Positions 58,988-64,000 of a stretch of 64,000 bases of DNA are shown piece after piece; positions within the stretch are counted from its first letter, which is position 1, and each line of letters opens with the position of its first letter. This DNA is from Paenibacillus sacheonensis. GTDB lineage: Bacteria > Bacillota > Bacilli > Paenibacillales > Paenibacillaceae. The position numbers were made by a program, and so were the translations under genes. Location: NCBI RefSeq assembly GCF_009909195.1, contig NZ_JAAAMU010000004.1:248001-312000 (forward strand), read 5' to 3'. The notes under the pieces were generated by a model, which worked only from the letters and a program-made list of their open reading frames with translations, had not been told where the DNA came from and did no database searches.

Positions 58988-60667
58988 TTGTCTAAGAAGA
59001 ATATCCAGGATAAGCTGCTTGTTTTTGCACTAGGCGGCGTTGGTGAAATCGGAAAGAACATGTACGTCGTTCAATACGCAAATGATATCGTTGTGGTAGA
59101 TGCAGGCCTTAAATTCCCTGAAGAAGATATGCTCGGTATCGATATTGTCATCCCAGACATTACGTATTTGACAGAGAATCGCGATAAAGTAAGAGGCATT
59201 CTGATTACGCATGGCCACGAGGATCACATCGGTGGACTGCCTTACGTTCTGAAGCATCTAAATGTGCCGCTGTATGCGACGAAGCTGACGCTTGGTCTCA
59301 TTGAAGGCAAATTGAAAGAAGCGGGACTCCTCGGAGAGACGAAGCGTATTCTGATCAATGCAGAGAGCGAAGTACAACTCGGCGCGATCAAAGCTTCCTT
59401 CTTCAAAACGAACCACAGTATTCCGGATTCGGTCGGCGTTTGTTTGGACACGCCCGAGGGCACGGTCGTGCATACGGGCGACTTTAAGTTCGATCATACG
59501 CCGGTTAATAATCAATACGCGGACTTGCAGCGGATTGCCGATATCGGCCGCCGCGGCGTGTTGGCGCTTCTGTCGGACAGCACCAACGCGGAACGCGCGG
59601 GCTTTACGCCGTCCGAGAGCAATATCGGTTCGGAGCTGGAGGATATCTTCCGCAAAGCGACGCAGCGTGTCGTAGTGGCAACGTTCGCTTCCAACGTGCA
59701 TCGTATTCAGCAAGTCGTGAATGCGGCAACCGCAACGAAGCGCAAGATCGCCGTCGTCGGACGCAGCATGGTCAACGTCGTAACGATAGCTTCCGAGCTG
59801 GGTTATTTGAACATTCCGGAAGGCACGATTATCGAGCCTGAAGAGATTAATAAGATGGCAGCCGACCGTGTAGCCGTGCTTTGTACGGGCAGCCAAGGCG
59901 AGCCGATGTCCGCACTGACGCGTATGGCACGCTCTACGCACCGGAAGATCGATATTATGCCGGGTGATACCGTTATCATCGCAGCGACGCCGATCCCTGG
60001 TAATGAGCGCTATGTAGGACGTACGGTGGATGAACTTTTCCGTCTGGGCGCGAAAGTCATTTACGGTCCAGGTTCTGTTTCCGGCGTTCACGTTTCCGGT
60101 CACGGCAGCCAGGAAGAGCTCAAACTGATGCTTAACCTGATCCGTCCGAAGTACTTCATTCCGATTCACGGTGAATACCGGATGCTCCGCCAGCATGCTT
60201 TGCTCGGTGAGGCTGTAGGCATTGAACGCGAAAATATTTTCGTCATCGATAATGGCGATACCGTGGAGTTCCAAAGCGGAGCGGCGCGTAAAGGCAGCAA
60301 GGTGCCTGCAGGCAATGTTCTGATCGATGGCTTGGGGGTCGGTGACGTAGGCAATATCGTCCTTCGCGACCGGAAGCTGTTGTCGCAGGACGGCATTCTA
60401 GTGGTTGTTGTTACGCTCAGCAAGCAAGACGGCGCGATATTGTCCGGTCCGGATATCATTTCCCGCGGTTTCGTCTATGTGCGCGAATCGGAAGGCCTGC
60501 TTGAAGAGGCGAACCGGATCGTAACCTCGACGCTGCATAAACTGATGAACGATAAAGTCAATGAATGGGCGTCGCTCAAGACGAACGTGAAGGATGCGCT
60601 CGGCCGTTTCTTGTACGAGCAGACTCGCCGCCGTCCGATGATTTTGCCGATTATCATGGAAGTTTAA
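58988..60667 (+). CDS. rnjB: Ribonuclease J
   Basis: 559 residues of the metallo-beta-lactamase/beta-CASP RNase J family: HGHEDHIGG with metal ligands at 75-80, HTGDFKFD, DSTNAERAGFTPSE, and a C-terminal RNase J domain. It is a 5'-3' exo- and endoribonuclease in mRNA and rRNA processing. The locus (after dapA, before tepA) matches B. subtilis rnjB (ymfA); unlike typical RNase J2 the catalytic HxHxDH is complete, so activity is likely and the J1/J2 label is uncertain. TTG 58988 follows AGGAGGT. Confidence 0.92.
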   Translation: MSKKNIQDKLLVFALGGVGEIGKNMYVVQYANDIVVVDAGLKFPEEDMLGIDIVIPDITYLTENRDKVRGILITHGHEDHIGGLPYVLKHLNVPLYATKLTLGLIEGKLKEAGLLGETKRILINAESEVQLGAIKASFFKTNHSIPDSVGVCLDTPEGTVVHTGDFKFDHTPVNNQYADLQRIADIGRRGVLALLSDSTNAERAGFTPSESNIGSELEDIFRKATQRVVVATFASNVHRIQQVVNAATATKRKIAVVGRSMVNVVTIASELGYLNIPEGTIIEPEEINKMAADRVAVLCTGSQGEPMSALTRMARSTHRKIDIMPGDTVIIAATPIPGNERYVGRTVDELFRLGAKVIYGPGSVSGVHVSGHGSQEELKLMLNLIRPKYFIPIHGEYRMLRQHALLGEAVGIERENIFVIDNGDTVEFQSGAARKGSKVPAGNVLIDGLGVGDVGNIVLRDRKLLSQDGILVVVVTLSKQDGAILSGPDIISRGFVYVRESEGLLEEANRIVTSTLHKLMNDKVNEWASLKTNVKDALGRFLYEQTRRRPMILPIIMEV

Positions 60668-60689
60668 TAGTCCCGACTACGTAAATTAG

Positions 60690-60733
60690 ACGGTCTTTGG
60701 CTAAGCGCAAGCTTACGCCGAAGGCCGTTTTTT
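60690..60733 (+). terminator. Terminator after the RNase J gene
   Basis: ACGGTCTTTGGC (60690-60701) pairs with GCCGAAGGCCGT (60717-60728) with two G-U pairs, extended by TAAGC/GCTTA around GCAA, and followed by six T residues. Confidence 0.92.
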
Positions 60734-60868
60734 GGTGCGCAATTCGGAAGTGTCGACCGAGAGAGCATGCCGTTCTTTCTAGACCCTGCATAAATCCCTA
60801 GACAGATTCCATACTATGCAGAGCCAGCCATGGCAATGCATAACAAGCAGAACGAAGGAGGTCAGGAA

Positions 60869-61639
60869 ATGTGGGAAGAAACTTTCAAATCCGAGCAGCC
60901 GGAGCCGCCGGCCGGAGAGCGTAAAGTGCAGATCGGCAACCCCGTCGTTGAAGCGATACAGCAGCTGGGAACGACGCAGACGCCGACAGCGGAATCCAAT
61001 ATATTTTGCATGACGATCATCGGTCAGGTAGAGGGCCATCTCGTGCTGCCGCCGCAAAATAAAACGACCAAGTACGAGCATTTGATTCCTCAACTGGTAG
61101 CCGCGGAGCAAAACGCAAAAATAGAAGGCATCATGATCGTCCTGAATACGGTCGGCGGAGACGTAGAGGCGGGTCTTGCCATCGCAGAGATGATCTCTTC
61201 GTTGACGAAACCGACGGTGACGCTCGTATTGGGCGGCGGGCATTCCATCGGCGTACCGATCGCGGTTGCCGGCAATACGTCCTTTATCGCCGAAACCGCA
61301 ACGATGACCATTCACCCGATTCGGTTGAACGGCCTCGTCATCGGCGTTCCGCAGACGTTTGAATACTTGGATAAAATGCAGGAGCGGGTCGTGAGGTTCG
61401 TGACATCGCATTCCAATGTGACCGAGGAGACATTCAAGGAGCTCATGTTCAAAACAGGCGAGCTGACGCGCGATATCGGCACGACGGTCATCGGCACCGA
61501 CGCGGTTAAGCATGGGCTGATCGATAAGGTTGGCGGAATCGGACAGGCGCTTCGCGAGCTTAACCTCCTGATCGAGGCGAGGAGGCAATCGATGGGAACG
61601 GCAGCGGCGACGGCGGCAGCGGGAGGGCTGACGCAATGA
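60869..61639 (+). CDS. tepA: TepA/YmfB ClpP-like serine protease
   Basis: 256 residues of the ClpP/crotonase-like fold: [18 protein letters not shown], candidate nucleophile Ser126 ([11 protein letters not shown]) and His in TMTIHPIR. B. subtilis TepA was described as translocation-enhancing and shown to degrade spore proteins. ATG 60869 is 7 bases after GAAGGAGGT; the frame runs back to 60830. The Ala/Gly-rich tail is probably disordered. The stop overlaps ylzJ by 4 bp. Confidence 0.92.
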   Translation: MWEETFKSEQPEPPAGERKVQIGNPVVEAIQQLGTTQTPTAESNIFCMTIIGQVEGHLVLPPQNKTTKYEHLIPQLVAAEQNAKIEGIMIVLNTVGGDVEAGLAIAEMISSLTKPTVTLVLGGGHSIGVPIAVAGNTSFIAETATMTIHPIRLNGLVIGVPQTFEYLDKMQERVVRFVTSHSNVTEETFKELMFKTGELTRDIGTTVIGTDAVKHGLIDKVGGIGQALRELNLLIEARRQSMGTAAATAAAGGLTQ

Positions 61640-61860
61640 CGATTTATACAACGATGCCCATGGAGCTTGTATTCGAAGGCATTCATGAGCAGCCTGGCCC
61701 TTATGTATCCGTTCAAGTCGGGGATGTTCGCCTGCAAATCGAAGCATTATCGCCGGGCATAGGACGGATCGTGAGGCTGATGGATGGGCCGTTGGATGCC
61801 TATTTGCGGCCGGAACTCACGCCCGGAACGGTGGTAGCTTACGGCCCTTCGGCGCCGTAA
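61636..61860 (+). CDS. YlzJ-like protein
   Basis: 74 residues: [15 protein letters not shown] and [26 protein letters not shown] (part), the conserved YlzJ pattern. Function unknown; constantly located between tepA and spoIIIE in Bacillales. ATGA overlap with tepA indicates coupling. CGGCGCCG repeats at 61850-61869 around TAAG form a hairpin over its stop codon, without a T-run. Confidence 0.8.
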   Translation: MTIYTTMPMELVFEGIHEQPGPYVSVQVGDVRLQIEALSPGIGRIVRLMDGPLDAYLRPELTPGTVVAYGPSAP

Positions 61861-61904
61861 GCGGCGCCGCTGCTGGATAATAGTAACACATCGTACCCTG
61901 CTCC

Positions 61905-61915
61905 TATGGTATAAT
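61905..61915 (+). promoter_or_regulatory. Extended -10 promoter of ftsK/spoIIIE
   Basis: TATAAT at 61910-61915 with TG one base upstream; no good -35 at 17 bp (CACATC). Transcription would start near 61922, leaving only about 14 nt before the TTG start, just enough to include the Shine-Dalgarno AGAGGTGA. Confidence 0.65.
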
Positions 61916-61935
61916 AAGGACCAGAGGTGACGATT

Positions 61936-64000
61936 TTGGCTAAGAAAAAGAAGAGAAGAAAGAGCTCAGTCGGGACGAGCCTTAAATACGAAGTATACGG
62001 AATCTTGCTTATTACGGTCTCTGTTATCGCACTGTCGGGGGAAGCAACGGTCGGCCGTGCATTATCGAAGTTATTCGGACTTGTATTAGGCAAGTTCTAT
62101 TTTGTATTGGCGTTAGTCGGGATTTACGTCGGATTAGCCGTGATGATTAAGCGTACGTGGCCTTCGGGCTGGTCGAGCCGCAAGACGGGCGTGCTCCTGC
62201 TTGTCCTGGCATGCACGTTATGGAGCTCGATGGCTGTCATGGATCAGAAGACGGAGCCGACGGGGGGCTTATCGTCCTCGTTCATTTTATCGCAGCTCGG
62301 AAGCGATATTCGCGGTTCGCTCATGGAGCCATCCGCGGAAGATCAGCTGAACGGGGTCGTGCACTCGGCGAGCGGCGGTTATGCAGGCGCGATTCAATAC
62401 ACCCTGCTGTACTGGCTGTTCGGTTATTTCGGCGCGAAATTCATTATGATCGTCATGTTTGCCATCTCGGTCATGTTGATGACGGGCAAATCCTACGTGG
62501 ATTTGCTGCGGTCCATGCGTGTCCGCGGCGGCAGATTCTGGTCCCTGCTTCGAATGAAATTCGCTTCTAGACGCCAAGCGTTGGCGACATCGGGATCTAG
62601 GGCGGCAGTCAAGCCCGTCGTGGCCATGGACGATTTGGACGATGATGACGATGACGATTACGCAGTGACGATGAACGCTCGCGCGCGGAAGAAGCGCTCC
62701 CCGATATTTTCCTGGTTTAATGACGTTTCGAAGCCGAATGAGCACGAACAAAGCGACGGCGATAACGAATGGCAGCTCGTAGACGACAATGCCGGCGAAG
62801 CCTTCGACGGCAAATCAGATCGTTCTTCGGCTGTATGGCAGAGCGACGAGGAAGATGAGCCGACTTCCGAAGCATGGCAGACTTCTGTTCATAACGGAGA
62901 TACGGCGGTTGACGAGTTCCCCGCTTCCAACCCGCAGTGGACGCCAATGGAACCCGATCCTACTCTTCGACATGCAGGCGAGACGCCGGTCGATTTGGGC
63001 GATGAAGGGGATGACGCCGATAACGATCCTGACGAATTCGCAGAAGCAAACGTACAGTCGCCTCCGCGCAGTCCGGCCATCGCTTCTCCCGACGAAGAAG
63101 ACGGAGTAGACGGTCCGGGAAGCATCGTCAAGCCTCCGACGGAGAAGCCGTATCTGCTCCCGTCACTCGCACTGCTGCAGAAACCGAGCGGCGGGGGCAA
63201 GTCGGGGGACAGTGCGGATTCCGTTGAATCGCGGCGCAAGCTGGAAGCTACGTTGGAAAGCTTCGGCGTTCGCGCGAAAGTGCTGGATGTCGTACGCGGT
63301 CCGGCAGTGACGCGCTATGAAGTGCAGCCGGCAACCGGCGTCAAGGTCAGCCGCATCGTCGGCCTCACGGACGATATCGCGCTTGCGCTCGCCGCGAAGG
63401 ATATCCGGATGGAGGCGCCGATTCCCGGCAAATCCGCGATCGGCATAGAGGTGCCGAATACGGAGGTATCCATCGTCACGATGCGCGAAGTGATGGAGAC
63501 GCCTTCGTTTCAGAATGCAACGTCACGGATGTCCATTGCGTTCGGCCGCGACATTTCCGGACAGCCGATCGTCGGCAATTTGGCCAAGATGCCCCATTTG
63601 CTCGTTGCCGGAGCGACGGGTTCGGGGAAATCCGTTTGCATTAACGGGATCATTACGAGCATCTTGTACAAAGCAAGACCGGATGAAGTGAAGCTGCTCA
63701 TGATCGATCCGAAGATGGTAGAGCTGAACATGTATAACGGGATTCCTCATCTATTGGCACCGGTCGTTACGGATCCTAGGCGCGCATCGCTAGCGCTTAA
63801 GAAGATCGTCGTGGAGATGGAGAAACGGTACGAATTGTTCTCGAAATCGGGTACGCGTAACATCGAAGGCTACAATACGCTCATGGCAGAGAACCCTTCC
63901 GCCGTCCTGCCGTATATCGTCGTCATCGTCGACGAGCTAGCCGACCTGATGATGGTTGCGGCCAACGACGTGGAAGACGCCATCTGTCGACTCGCTCAAA
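61936..64000 (+). CDS. ftsK: DNA translocase FtsK/SpoIIIE (3' end cut by window edge)
   Basis: 688 codons visible, open at 64000. N-terminal basic start and four membrane segments (within about 20-185), an acidic Asp-rich linker (about 230-390), then the motor: alpha domain, Walker A GATGSGKS at 559-566 and Walker [10 protein letters not shown] near the edge. The missing part should hold the rest of the beta domain and the gamma DNA-recognition domain. It pumps chromosome DNA at the septum, including into the forespore. TTG 61936 follows AGAGGTGA. Equivalent to spoIIIE by locus. Confidence 0.95.
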   Translation, partial: MAKKKKRRKSSVGTSLKYEVYGILLITVSVIALSGEATVGRALSKLFGLVLGKFYFVLALVGIYVGLAVMIKRTWPSGWSSRKTGVLLLVLACTLWSSMAVMDQKTEPTGGLSSSFILSQLGSDIRGSLMEPSAEDQLNGVVHSASGGYAGAIQYTLLYWLFGYFGAKFIMIVMFAISVMLMTGKSYVDLLRSMRVRGGRFWSLLRMKFASRRQALATSGSRAAVKPVVAMDDLDDDDDDDYAVTMNARARKKRSPIFSWFNDVSKPNEHEQSDGDNEWQLVDDNAGEAFDGKSDRSSAVWQSDEEDEPTSEAWQTSVHNGDTAVDEFPASNPQWTPMEPDPTLRHAGETPVDLGDEGDDADNDPDEFAEANVQSPPRSPAIASPDEEDGVDGPGSIVKPPTEKPYLLPSLALLQKPSGGGKSGDSADSVESRRKLEATLESFGVRAKVLDVVRGPAVTRYEVQPATGVKVSRIVGLTDDIALALAAKDIRMEAPIPGKSAIGIEVPNTEVSIVTMREVMETPSFQNATSRMSIAFGRDISGQPIVGNLAKMPHLLVAGATGSGKSVCINGIITSILYKARPDEVKLLMIDPKMVELNMYNGIPHLLAPVVTDPRRASLALKKIVVEMEKRYELFSKSGTRNIEGYNTLMAENPSAVLPYIVVIVDELADLMMVAANDVEDAICRLAQ

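Overview
The window is 64 kb of a Gram-positive, endospore-forming, motile member of the Bacillales. Gene order and content point to the Paenibacillus/Cohnella group rather than Bacillus proper: the gene order closely follows the Bacillus subtilis fliJ-to-spoIIIE stretch, but the base composition is moderately GC-rich and there are several insertions and substitutions. Every gene I can support is on the + strand. I saw no tRNA or rRNA gene, transposase, prophage or CRISPR array. The assignment rests on reading sequence and recalled family features; no database search was run.

Region 1 (1-22,400) is the distal part of a fla/che operon: fliJ (cut by the window edge), a ylxF/motE-type gene, fliK, flgD, a small flagellar-operon gene, flgE, swrD, fliL, fliM, fliY, cheY, fliO, fliP, fliQ, fliR, flhB, flhA, flhF, flhG, cheB, cheA, cheW, cheC, cheD, an unrecognised membrane gene and sigD. 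It encodes hook assembly, the C-ring switch, the type III export gate, flagellar placement, the chemotaxis relay with CheC/CheD/FliY adaptation, and the sigma factor for late motility genes. Many genes overlap by 1-11 bp, which suggests translational coupling. Region 2 (22,400-25,430) holds four genes between sigD and rpsB: a FapA/DUF342 protein, a 110-residue protein of unknown function, a SwrB/YlxL-like membrane protein and a short MltG-like membrane protein.

Region 3 (25,430-38,470) is rpsB-tsf-pyrH-frr-uppS-cdsA-dxr-rasP-proS-polC: translation, UMP supply, ribosome recycling, undecaprenyl and phospholipid precursors, isoprenoids, intramembrane proteolysis and replication. The proline-tRNA ligase is the archaeal/eukaryotic-like type, not the long bacterial type found at this spot in B. 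subtilis. Region 4 (38,470-39,130) is a repeat-rich intergenic stretch ending in a strong promoter and a NusA-attenuator-like leader.

Region 5 (39,130-50,500) is the rimP-nusA-rnpM-rplGA-infB-rbfA-nrnA-truB-ribF operon followed by rpsO and pnp, covering transcription elongation, initiation factor 2, 30S maturation, tRNA modification, FMN/FAD synthesis and RNA decay. IF2 carries a 36-bp tandem repeat coding for a Gly/Gln/Tyr/Arg-rich segment. Region 6 (50,600-64,000) is ylxY-mlpA-dut, then the sporulation dipicolinate pair dpaA-dpaB, asd-dapG-dapA (aspartate to dihydrodipicolinate, the direct DpaAB substrate and lysine/peptidoglycan precursor), an RNase J gene with a long structured leader, tepA, ylzJ and the first two thirds of ftsK/spoIIIE, which runs off the right edge.

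No wholly new system stands out. The best leads are RNA-level and repeat elements: hairpin leaders of rpsB, nusA, rpsO and RNase J, an rpsB-tsf attenuator, a palindromic 40-bp tandem repeat abutting the dapA ribosome-binding site, inverted repeats downstream of polC, and the uncharacterised proteins flanking sigD. TTG start codons are unusually frequent (about a dozen).
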